From positions 1-5,267 of the forward strand of contig JAFAFN010000026.1 in NCBI GenBank assembly GCA_023423475.1: a stretch of 5,267 nt of DNA, written 5' to 3'. The position numbers and the translations under genes are program-made. This document shows, piece by piece, positions 1 through 5,264 of the stretch (its first letter is position 1; every line of letters starts with the position of its first letter). Under the pieces are notes generated by a model that searched no databases, was not told where the DNA came from, and saw nothing but the letters and a program-made list of their open reading frames with translations. Origin of the DNA: Actinomycetes bacterium (lineage in GTDB: Bacteria; Actinomycetota; Acidimicrobiia; Acidimicrobiales; Microtrichaceae).

Positions 1-1
1 C

Positions 2-625
2 ACCTGGGTCGTGTGCGACATGCGCTCGCCGGGCATCGAGATCCGCGAGATCCGCACGATGAGCCACGTCACCGACTTCTGCGAGGTCTTCTACGACGAG
101 GTCCGCATCCCGCTGAAGAACGTCGTCGGCGGCATCAACAACGGCTGGCGCACCGCGATGTCGACGCTCAGCTTCGAGCGCGGCACCGCCTTCATGGCCG
201 ACCAGGTCGAGCTGGCCTCGACCGTCGAGCACCTGATCGAAGAGGCGAAGGTCCGCACCGGACCCGACGGCCGCCGCCCGGCGATCCAGGACGACGAGAT
301 CGCCCGACGTCTCGCGACCGCACGTGCCGAGGTGTCCGCCCTGCGGGCGATGACCATCACCGGCATCTCCCGCACCGCGCGCACCGGCGTGCCGGGCCCC
401 GAGGGTTCGATCGTCCGCCTCTTCCACGGCGAGCTGCACCAGCGGGTGTACCAGCTGGCGCTCGACATCATCGGCCCCGAGGCGCTGCGCCTCACCCCCG
501 TGGACGGCGAGGGCGTCTGGACCGGCCCCTACCTGCAGTCGTTCGCCTACACCATCGGTGGTGGCACCACCGACATCCAGCGCAACATCGTCGGCGAGCG
601 CGTGCTCGGCCTCCCCAGGCCCTGA
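2..625 (+). CDS. Acyl-CoA dehydrogenase, probable catalytic subunit of a heteromeric pair (5' partial)
   Basis: FAD-dependent alpha,beta-dehydrogenation of an acyl-CoA thioester, the first oxidative step of beta-oxidation, in the cytoplasm. The 5' end lies outside the window; 207 C-terminal residues are visible, roughly half of a typical 380-400 residue enzyme. Seen: the middle-domain exit (FCEVFYDEVRIP), then NNGWRTAMSTLSFERG, helical C-terminal domain, and the family-typical tail GGGTTDIQRNIVGERVLGLP. The usual MCAD catalytic Glu (YEGT motif) is Gly here (visible residue 187). The Glu of SFERG (bases 176-178) sits where isovaleryl-CoA and long-chain dehydrogenases carry their base, so I infer it is catalytic. 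It is followed after 23 bp by a second, shorter dehydrogenase gene, the layout of FadE-type alpha2beta2 enzymes of actinobacterial sterol side-chain breakdown. Family is secure; subunit role and substrate are inferred. Confidence 0.93.
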   Translation, partial: TWVVCDMRSPGIEIREIRTMSHVTDFCEVFYDEVRIPLKNVVGGINNGWRTAMSTLSFERGTAFMADQVELASTVEHLIEEAKVRTGPDGRRPAIQDDEIARRLATARAEVSALRAMTITGISRTARTGVPGPEGSIVRLFHGELHQRVYQLALDIIGPEALRLTPVDGEGVWTGPYLQSFAYTIGGGTTDIQRNIVGERVLGLPRP

Positions 626-638
626 GCCGGGCGCACCC

Positions 639-643
639 AGGAG
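639..643 (+). promoter_or_regulatory. Ribosome binding site of the second dehydrogenase gene
   Basis: AGGAG lies 5 bases before the ATG at 649, in the 23-bp gap after the upstream dehydrogenase stop. It fixes the start of the second gene against the open reading frame that extends far upstream in the same frame, and suggests the two genes share one transcript with independent initiation. Confidence 0.8.
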
Positions 644-648
644 ACACC

Positions 649-1674
649 ATGGATCTGCTTCCCACCGAAGAACAGGGCGAGATCGTCGCGACGGTCCGCA
701 CCCAGCTCGTCAAGAACTTCGACCTGCACGCCCTCGCGGCGAAGGACGGCGCCTCATCGGTCGTCGACCGCGAGCTCTGGGCCCGTTGCGCCGAGCTCGG
801 CTGGTTCGGCCTCGGGCTGAGCGAGGACCTCGGCGGCGTCGGCTACGGCCTCGTCGAGGAGTCCCTGCTCTTCACCGAGCTCGGCCGCCACGCCACACCC
901 GGGCCCTTCCTCGCGACGGTGCTCGCCACACGCCTCGCCGCGTTCACCGGGCACACCGATCTCGCGACCTCGATCCTCTCGGGTGAGCAGCTCGTCGCCC
1001 TCGCCGAACCCCACGGCGACCTCGACGCCACCGCAGGCGCGACCGTCTCGGGCACCTACCGGGTCACCGACGGCGGCGACGCCGACCTGGTCCTCGTCAT
1101 CACCGGCGGCGGCGCGGCCATCGTCGCGGCCGCCGACCTCCCGGCCGAGCCGATCCCGTCGCTCGACCTGCTGGTGCCGACCGCCATCGGCACCGTGGAC
1201 GGCGCGCCGACGATCACCCACCTGGCCGACGCCAGCGACCTGCGGCTGCACGGCACCGTGCTCGTGGCCGCCCAGCTCGCCGGCAACGCCGAGGCGACCG
1301 CGGAGCAGTCCACCCAGTACGGCAAGGACCGCGAGCAGTTCGGTACACCCGTCGGCGCGTTCCAGTCCTACAAGCACCGCTGCGCCGACATGGCCGTGCG
1401 TGCCGAGGCATCGATCAGCCTGACCCGCTACGCCGCCCTCGCCGTCGTCGACGAGCTGCCCGATGCGCCGTTCCACGTGCACGCCGCCCGTTCCATGGCC
1501 GGCGGCGCGGCGATCCAGAACGCGCAGATCAACGTGCAGAACCACGGCGGCATCGGCTTCACGTGGGAGCACACCGCGCACCGCTACGTGACGCGCGCGC
1601 AGGTGCTCAACCGCACCCTGGGCGACACCCGCGCCCACCTCGAGCTCTTGCTCGAGCAGCCCACCCCCGCCTGA
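649..1674 (+). CDS. Short acyl-CoA dehydrogenase, probable non-catalytic partner subunit
   Basis: Acyl-CoA dehydrogenase-fold protein of 341 residues, about 40 shorter than ordinary homologues and close to the length of FadE28-like small subunits. Domains: N-terminal helices (residues 1-115, with the LWARCAELGWFGLGLSEDLGG motif at 43-63), a reduced central beta domain (about 116-195), and C-terminal helical domain with the FAD-contact motif REQFGTPVGAFQ at 228-239 and HGGIGFTWEH at 299-308. Neither usual catalytic Glu is evident: the position of the isovaleryl-type base appears to be His201, and the MCAD-type position falls in NRTLGD (321-326). I infer a structural and FAD-binding partner for the upstream enzyme, as in mycobacterial ChsE-type heterotetramers. 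The ATG is chosen for its AGGAG and fit to the family N-terminus. Its stop codon lies in a tandem repeat shared with the converging crotonase gene. Confidence 0.92.
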   Translation: MDLLPTEEQGEIVATVRTQLVKNFDLHALAAKDGASSVVDRELWARCAELGWFGLGLSEDLGGVGYGLVEESLLFTELGRHATPGPFLATVLATRLAAFTGHTDLATSILSGEQLVALAEPHGDLDATAGATVSGTYRVTDGGDADLVLVITGGGAAIVAAADLPAEPIPSLDLLVPTAIGTVDGAPTITHLADASDLRLHGTVLVAAQLAGNAEATAEQSTQYGKDREQFGTPVGAFQSYKHRCADMAVRAEASISLTRYAALAVVDELPDAPFHVHAARSMAGGAAIQNAQINVQNHGGIGFTWEHTAHRYVTRAQVLNRTLGDTRAHLELLLEQPTPA

Positions 1675-1718
1675 TCAGGACAGGCCCTGATCAGGACAGG
1701 CCCCGATCACGACAGGCT
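1671..1718. repeat. Three tandem copies of a 16-bp unit filling a convergent gene junction
   Basis: Unit CTGATCAGGACAGGCC occurs at 1671-1686 and, identical, at 1687-1702. A third copy at 1703-1718 differs at three positions. Copy 1 contains the TGA of the short dehydrogenase. Copy 3, read on the minus strand, encodes the last residues and TGA of the crotonase. The 32 bp between the two stops are therefore entirely repeat. The first two copies each carry the 10-bp palindrome CCTGATCAGG (1670-1679 and 1686-1695). This could contribute to a weak two-way terminator, but no strong GC stem with a T-tract is present. Confidence 0.85.
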
Positions 1719-2480
1719 CTGCCCGTGCCGACCGGCGCCGCCGGCGAAGCGGGCCGCGCCGGCGCGCGTCTCCCCTGAGCGGATCGGCACCATGCCGTGG
1801 CGGATCTCGTTCTCGAGCGCGTCGGGCAACTCCATGCCCCACTGCTCGTAGCTCGAGGCCCGGTCCGACCGCAGGCACAGCTGAGGGAACGATGACAGCT
1901 GCGCCGCGAGCTCGACCGCGCCATCGAGCGCACCGCCGGCGTCGGTCACGCGGTTGGCGAGCCCCCACTCGCCGGCCTCGACGCCCGACACCCCGCGACC
2001 GGTGAGGATCATGTCGAGCGCGCGGCTCTGACCGATGAGGCGCGGCAGTCGCACCGTGCCGCCGTCGACGAGCGGCACACCCCAGCGCCGGCAGTAGACG
2101 CCGAAGGTGGCGTCGTCCGCGGCGACGCGAAGGTCGCACCAGAGCGCGAGCTCGAGCCCGCCCGCGACCGCGTGGCCCTCGACCGCGGCGATCACCGGCT
2201 TGGAGAGGGCCATGCGGGTGCAGCCCAGCGGCCCGGGCAGCGACATGACCTCCTCGACCCGGTTGCCGCGACCCTCGCCGATCGCATGCAGGTCGGCGCC
2301 GGAGCAGAACGTGCCCGATGCTCCCGTGAGCACCGCGACGTCCAACGCGTCGTCCTCGTCGAACGCCGAGAACGCGACGTGCAACGCCTCGGCGGTCGCC
2401 CCGTCGATCGCGTTGCGACGCTCGGGCCGGTCGATGGTGACGACCAGCGTGCGGTCCAGGGTCTCGGTGCGCACGGTCAT
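1707..2480 (-). CDS. Crotonase-family protein (enoyl-CoA hydratase/isomerase-like)
   Basis: Crotonase-fold acyl-CoA enzyme of 257 residues, the normal size, expected to act on an enoyl-CoA or related thioester in the cytoplasm. Seen: N-terminal DRPERRNAID (17-26); first oxyanion-hole motif FCSGADL (58-64); second oxyanion-hole region HAVAGGLELALWCDLRVA (103-120), with Glu110 matching rat hydratase Glu144; and GVPLVDGGTVRLPRLIG (134-150). The position of the second hydratase glutamate (rat Glu164) aligns with Cys130 in the FGVYCRRWGVP stretch, and Asp139 sits in the DGG turn, so simple hydratase activity is uncertain. The C-terminus ends RFAGGAGRHG plus a short tail. The frame is open upstream; the ATG is preferred because it fits the family N-terminus and lies 7 bp from a -10-like element. 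It converges on the dehydrogenases and diverges from the hydrolase gene, consistent with a beta-oxidation role. Confidence 0.9.
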   Translation of the reverse strand: MTVRTETLDRTLVVTIDRPERRNAIDGATAEALHVAFSAFDEDDALDVAVLTGASGTFCSGADLHAIGEGRGNRVEEVMSLPGPLGCTRMALSKPVIAAVEGHAVAGGLELALWCDLRVAADDATFGVYCRRWGVPLVDGGTVRLPRLIGQSRALDMILTGRGVSGVEAGEWGLANRVTDAGGALDGAVELAAQLSSFPQLCLRSDRASSYEQWGMELPDALENEIRHGMVPIRSGETRAGAARFAGGAGRHGQSLS

Positions 2481-2487
2481 GAGCCTC

Positions 2488-2493
2488 ACCGTA
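2488..2493 (-). promoter_or_regulatory. Candidate -10 element for the crotonase gene
   Basis: On the minus strand the hexamer reads TACGGT (TAnnnT). It ends 7 bases before the crotonase ATG at 2480, the spacing expected when transcription starts on the start codon itself (leaderless). A GAGG also occurs 3 bases before the ATG, too close for an ordinary ribosome site. No convincing -35 element is seen. It shares the central TA (2492-2493) with the opposing -10 element. Confidence 0.45.
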
Positions 2494-2497
2494 ACGT
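2492..2497 (+). promoter_or_regulatory. Candidate -10 element for the MBL-fold hydrolase gene
   Basis: The hexamer TAACGT fits the actinobacterial TAnnnT consensus and ends 7 bases before the ATG at 2505, matching a leaderless start. No purine-rich ribosome site precedes this ATG, which agrees with leaderless translation. The only sequence between the two divergent genes is 24 bp, so any promoter close to the starts must lie here, or else inside the neighbouring coding region. Confidence 0.5.
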
Positions 2498-2504
2498 GCG
2501 ACCC

Positions 2505-3797
2505 ATGACCAGGGACCTCCTCGTGACCTCCGAGGGCATCATCTCCGGCGAGCTGTCGATGGCGGACCACCCGGTGCAGATCGGTGCGGCCACCTCGCTG
2601 CACGAGCTCGACGACAGCAGCACCTTCGGCAGCGTCGCGTTCGTCGAGAGCTTCGGCAACGTCACCGCGCTCGACGTCGACGGCGAGCTGCTGATGATCG
2701 ACGCGGGCGGCGTGCTGGCCGCGGGCGACGTGCACCGCGAGCTGCGGGCATGGACCGACTCACCGCTGCACACCGCCGTGTACACCCACGGCCACGTCGA
2801 CCACGTGTTCGCGGTGCCGCTGTTCGAGGCCGAGGACCGCGCCCCTGCGCCGCGGGTCGTCGCGCACGAGAACGTGCCGCGCCGCTTCGACCGGTACCAG
2901 CTGACCAACGGCTACAACGGCGTCATCAACCAGCGGCAGTTCCAGCTGCCCGTGCCGATGTTCCCGGCGCACTTCCGCTACCCCGACGAGACCTACCAGC
3001 TCGACCTCACGATCGAGGTCGGTGGTCTCGTCGTCGAGCTGCACCACGACAAGGGCGAGACCGACGACGGCACGTGGGCCTGGATCCCCGAGCGGTCGAT
3101 CCTGTGCACGGGCGACCTCTTCATCTGGGCGGCGCCGAACTGCGGCAACCCGCAGAAGGTGCAGCGCTTCCCGTGGGAGTGGGCCGTCGCGCTCCGCAAG
3201 ATGGCCCGTGTCGGCGCCGAGCTGATGCTCCCTGGCCACGGTCTGCCGATCGCCGGTCGTGAGCGCATCGCGATGGTGCTCGACGACAGCGCCGAGCTGC
3301 TCGAGTCGATCCACTCTCAGGCGCTCGACCTGATGAACGCGGGTGCCCGCCTCGACGACCTCATCCACACCGTGACGGTGCCCGAGCGCCTGCAGGGCCT
3401 GCCCTGGCTGCAGCCGGTCTACGACGAGCCCGAGTTCGTCGTGCGCAACCTCTGGCGGCTCTACGGCGGGTGGTACGACGGCAACCCCGCCACCCTCAAG
3501 CCAGCCCCCGAGGCCGCCCTCGCGACCGAGGTCGCCGACCTGGCCGGTGGCGCCTCGGTGCTGGCCGAACGAGCACAGGCACTCAGCGAGGCGGGCGACC
3601 ATCGCCTTGCCTGCCACCTTGCCGAGTACGCCGTGCTCGCCGCACCCGAGGACCCCGCGATCCACCGCGTGCGGGCCGCGGTCTACCGCGCCCGCGGCGC
3701 ACAGGAGCGCTCACTCATGGCCCGTGGCGTCTACCGCTGGGCGCAGAGCCAGTCGGAGGAGCTGGCGCAGTCCGACGCCCCGGCTCAGGCCGACTGA
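2505..3797 (+). CDS. MBL-fold metallo-hydrolase with alkylsulfatase-type dimerisation domain
   Basis: Predicted two-metal hydrolase of 430 residues. The beta-lactamase-fold domain spans about 40-250, with the signature THGHVDH at 94-100 (metal ligands His95, His97, Asp99, His100), CTGDLF at 201-206 (Asp204, bridging-ligand position) and LPGHG at 242-246 (His245). The position that is His in most superfamily members appears to be Glu185 in KGETDDGTW, resembling the Glu ligand of SdsA1-type alkylsulfatases. Residues about 290-430 form a helical region with YDEPEFVVRNLWRLYGGWYDGNP (307-329 region) and a Leu/Ala-rich tail, typical of the alkylsulfatase dimerisation domain. No signal peptide or membrane segment, so it is probably cytoplasmic. 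SdsA-type enzymes are longer and usually secreted or carry an SCP2-like domain, absent here. The substrate may be a sulfate ester or another ester or thioester; context of acyl-CoA genes suggests lipid metabolism, by inference only. Confidence 0.88.
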   Translation: MTRDLLVTSEGIISGELSMADHPVQIGAATSLHELDDSSTFGSVAFVESFGNVTALDVDGELLMIDAGGVLAAGDVHRELRAWTDSPLHTAVYTHGHVDHVFAVPLFEAEDRAPAPRVVAHENVPRRFDRYQLTNGYNGVINQRQFQLPVPMFPAHFRYPDETYQLDLTIEVGGLVVELHHDKGETDDGTWAWIPERSILCTGDLFIWAAPNCGNPQKVQRFPWEWAVALRKMARVGAELMLPGHGLPIAGRERIAMVLDDSAELLESIHSQALDLMNAGARLDDLIHTVTVPERLQGLPWLQPVYDEPEFVVRNLWRLYGGWYDGNPATLKPAPEAALATEVADLAGGASVLAERAQALSEAGDHRLACHLAEYAVLAAPEDPAIHRVRAAVYRARGAQERSLMARGVYRWAQSQSEELAQSDAPAQAD

Positions 3798-4360
3798 CCG
3801 GGCCTCCACGCAGGGTCGCGACCGATGAACGCCAGCACCCGGTCCTGCGCAGAGGCGTCCTCGGACACCGCCACCCTCGGCCCGTAGTGACCGCTGGTCC
3901 GCAGGACCTCGTCCATCGGCTCCATCCCGGCGAGCATCTCGGCGCACGTGTCGCCGTCGAGCTCGACCTGCTGGCCGGTCGCGACGCCGAGATCCCACCG
4001 GTGCAGGAACACGTCCGAGATGTAGATCTGCTCGACCACCGCGCCGAGCGTCATCGATCCCATGTGTGGGAAGTCGTGCACCTGCTCGGCCGTCGACGGA
4101 TCGTCGAGCAGCGCCTGCACCGCCTCGGTCTGCGCGTGCCACGCGCCGGCCGGATCCTCGGCGACCGACGGCCCGTCGGGCAGCTCGATCCCGGTGCTGC
4201 CGACGAGGAAGGACGGGAACCACTCGACGAGGTGCCCGACCACGTCGCGTGCCACCCAGCCATCGGGCGGCGCGGGCTGGTCCCACGCCGCCGGACCGAC
4301 GGCATCGACCGTCGCGGAGAACTCCGCCGCCACCGACCGGTGGCGATCCGCGGCCGGCAT
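3785..4360 (-). CDS. TIGR03086-like DinB-fold protein (mycothiol-dependent maleylpyruvate isomerase-like N-terminal domain)
   Basis: Protein of 191 residues of the DinB/MDMPI metal-binding four-helix family. Seen: DGWVARDVVGHLVEWFPSFL (about 33-52), supplying the first His (residue 43), and the second motif ISDVFLHRWDLGVATG (about 114-129), where Asp116 and His120 stand four apart like the metal-binding Glu and His of maleylpyruvate isomerase. The tail GPRVAVSEDASAQDRVLAFIGRDP is family-typical. These proteins are linked to thiol-dependent chemistry in mycothiol-making actinobacteria, but most have no proven reaction. The preceding gene's stop overlaps: TGATG gives a 1-bp overlap with this ATG, while a GTG one codon earlier (4363) would give a 4-bp overlap. 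I prefer the ATG because a weak GAG lies 5 bases before it. Third gene of an ArsR-led operon, and it overlaps the converging hydrolase gene by 13 bp. Confidence 0.85.
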   Translation of the reverse strand: MPAADRHRSVAAEFSATVDAVGPAAWDQPAPPDGWVARDVVGHLVEWFPSFLVGSTGIELPDGPSVAEDPAGAWHAQTEAVQALLDDPSTAEQVHDFPHMGSMTLGAVVEQIYISDVFLHRWDLGVATGQQVELDGDTCAEMLAGMEPMDEVLRTSGHYGPRVAVSEDASAQDRVLAFIGRDPAWRPGQSA

Positions 4361-4842
4361 CACAGCTCGCTGATCAGGGCATCGAGCTTGGCGTAGCCCT
4401 GGTCGACGCCGGTCTCCATGCCGCTGGCCATGAACTGGTCGCGACCCACGAAGCTGTCGACGAGGGACTGCGCCCGCAGTCGGGTGCGACCATCGCCGAG
4501 GTCCTCGAAGCGGAGCGTCTCGAGCGCCACGCTCTCGGGCATGCCTTCGAAGGTGAAGGTCTGCACGATGCAGTCGTCACGGACGTCGTGGAAGCAGCCA
4601 CGGAACCAGTACTCGTTGCCGTCACGGCGGGCGACGTAGCGCCAGCGGCCGCCGGGCGTCGGGTCCCAGTCGACGATCTCGGTGTCCATGTGGTCGGGTC
4701 CCACCCATCGGGCGAACACCTCGGGGTCGAGGTGCGCCTTCATCAACTGCGCCGGGGTGGCGTCGAAGTCGCGTGTGATGTGGATCATCGGGACCTCTGG
4801 GTCGGCCTCGATCTCCACCTGGTATCGGGTGTCGGTGCTCAT
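4360..4842 (-). CDS. AHSA1/SRPBCC-family protein
   Basis: Small cytoplasmic protein of 160 residues with the START/Bet v1-like hydrophobic-cavity fold (activator of Hsp90 ATPase homologue 1-like). Seen in order: an N-terminal strand ending ITRDFDATPAQLMKAHLDPEVFARWVGP (22-49), the GGRWRYV turn (64-70), YWFRGCFHDVRDDCIVQTFTFEG (78-100), LRFEDLGDGRTRL (110-122), and the long C-terminal helix SGMETGVDQGYAKLDALI (140-157). Length is standard. It immediately follows an ArsR gene with an ATGA overlap, a pairing found across many bacteria in which the repressor and a probable small-molecule-binding partner are co-expressed. The ligand is unknown. The start is set by GAGGAG seven bases upstream; the frame stays open further upstream inside the ArsR gene. 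Confidence 0.92.
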   Translation of the reverse strand: MSTDTRYQVEIEADPEVPMIHITRDFDATPAQLMKAHLDPEVFARWVGPDHMDTEIVDWDPTPGGRWRYVARRDGNEYWFRGCFHDVRDDCIVQTFTFEGMPESVALETLRFEDLGDGRTRLRAQSLVDSFVGRDQFMASGMETGVDQGYAKLDALISEL

Positions 4843-5222
4843 GATGCTGCTCCTCGTTGTGCTGTTTGGTCGTCCTGGTCGCTCGAGGCGCGGGTCGCCT
4901 CGCCGTTCATCTCCGCCAGCACCGTGTCCAGGCGCTCGAAGCGCTGCTGGGCTCGCTCGCGGTACCGCTCGATCCACTTGGTGGTCATGTCGAGGACCTC
5001 CGCCTCGAGGTGGCAGTGACGCCGTTGCGCGTCCTTGCGCTGCGAGACCAGCCCGGCATCCGCCAGCACCTTGAGGTGCTTCGACACCGCCTGGACCGAG
5101 ACCTCGTAGGGCTCGGCCAGCTCACCGACGGTGGCATCGCCGACGGCGAGCCGAGCGACGAGATCACGTCGTGTCGGGTCCGCCAACGCGGAGAACACCT
5201 TCGAGAGCTCGTCGTCCGCCAC
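4839..5222 (-). CDS. ArsR-family winged-helix transcriptional regulator
   Basis: Dimeric DNA-binding repressor of 127 residues. Seen: the family start motif LSKVFSALADPTRRDLVARLA (6-26), the helix-turn-helix TVGELAEPYEVSVQAVSKHLKVLADAGLV (31-59, recognition helix about 43-53), a wing with QRKDAQRRHCHL (61-72), and a helical C-terminus WIERYRERAQQRFERLDTVLAEM (83-105), typical of ArsR proteins encoded with SRPBCC partners. The ELCVCD-type metal site is missing and Cys70 is the only cysteine, so metal sensing is unlikely. GTG is the start: an in-frame TGA at 5238-5240 closes the frame upstream, and GAGG (5227-5230) lies 4 bases before it. The last 15 or so residues are polar and look unstructured, possibly an extension imposed by the 4-bp overlap with the next gene. 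It probably represses its own operon through the inverted repeat upstream. Confidence 0.93.
   Translation of the reverse strand: MADDELSKVFSALADPTRRDLVARLAVGDATVGELAEPYEVSVQAVSKHLKVLADAGLVSQRKDAQRRHCHLEAEVLDMTTKWIERYRERAQQRFERLDTVLAEMNGEATRASSDQDDQTAQRGAAS
4850..4855 (-). promoter_or_regulatory. Ribosome binding site of the SRPBCC gene
   Basis: GAGGAG on the minus strand lies 7 bases before the ATG at 4842, inside the 3' end of the ArsR gene. It decides the start of the SRPBCC gene and, with the ATGA overlap, suggests efficient, coupled translation of the second gene. Confidence 0.8.
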
Positions 5223-5236
5223 CTGACCTCGTCTTT

Positions 5237-5254
5237 CTCAACTGCTTGGTTGAG
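5237..5254. promoter_or_regulatory. Inverted repeat, candidate ArsR operator
   Basis: CTCAAC-TGCTTG-GTTGAG has perfect 6-bp arms around a 6-bp centre. It ends 15 bp upstream of the ArsR start codon and covers the expected transcription start of the operon. Its size and two-fold symmetry suit a winged-helix dimer, and its position suits repression by blocking initiation. Binding is inferred from position and symmetry only. Confidence 0.6.
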
Positions 5255-5258
5255 GATC

Positions 5259-5264
5259 ACTCTA
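5259..5264 (-). promoter_or_regulatory. Candidate -10 element of the ArsR operon
   Basis: On the minus strand the hexamer reads TAGAGT (TAnnnT). Transcription would begin about 7 bases downstream, near 5251, inside the inverted repeat, leaving a leader of about 29 bases that includes the GAGG ribosome site. The matching -35 region would lie beyond the window edge and cannot be checked. Confidence 0.45.

Noticed and set aside
13..648. N-terminal extension of the short dehydrogenase reading frame far upstream of its ATG
   Set aside because: The extension is Arg/His-rich, lies in a different frame within the upstream dehydrogenase gene, and the ATG at 649 has a good AGGAG and the right N-terminus.
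754..1638. Long open frame on the minus strand opposite the short dehydrogenase gene (294 codons)
   Set aside because: Its translation is Gly/Val/Arg-rich low-complexity without family motifs, and the plus strand has a full acyl-CoA dehydrogenase. Long antisense frames are expected in very GC-rich DNA.
1639..1656. CTCGAG-CTCTTG-CTCGAG hairpin as a terminator for the dehydrogenase transcript
   Set aside because: It lies in codons for LELLLE before the stop, has only six base pairs and no T-tract. It is better explained by repeated Leu-Glu codons.
2760..3665. Long open frame on the minus strand opposite the MBL-fold hydrolase gene (301 codons)
   Set aside because: No recognisable domain, composition typical of a shadow frame, and it lies opposite a gene with intact catalytic motifs.
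3778..3802. Short GC hairpins (CGGC-TCAG-GCCG; CCCGG with CCGGG) at the converging gene ends as a terminator
   Set aside because: Stems are only 4-5 bp with no T-tract. Such stems are expected by chance at this base composition.
3470..5019. Long plus-strand open frames across the ArsR-operon region (308 and 317 codons)
   Set aside because: They are Arg/Pro/Ala-rich, cross several real gene boundaries, and lie opposite three genes with clear family motifs and overlapping starts.
4839..5222. Metal-sensing role for the ArsR-family protein
   Set aside because: There is no ELCVCDL-type cysteine pair and only one cysteine (Cys70), so a soft-metal site of the classic kind cannot form.
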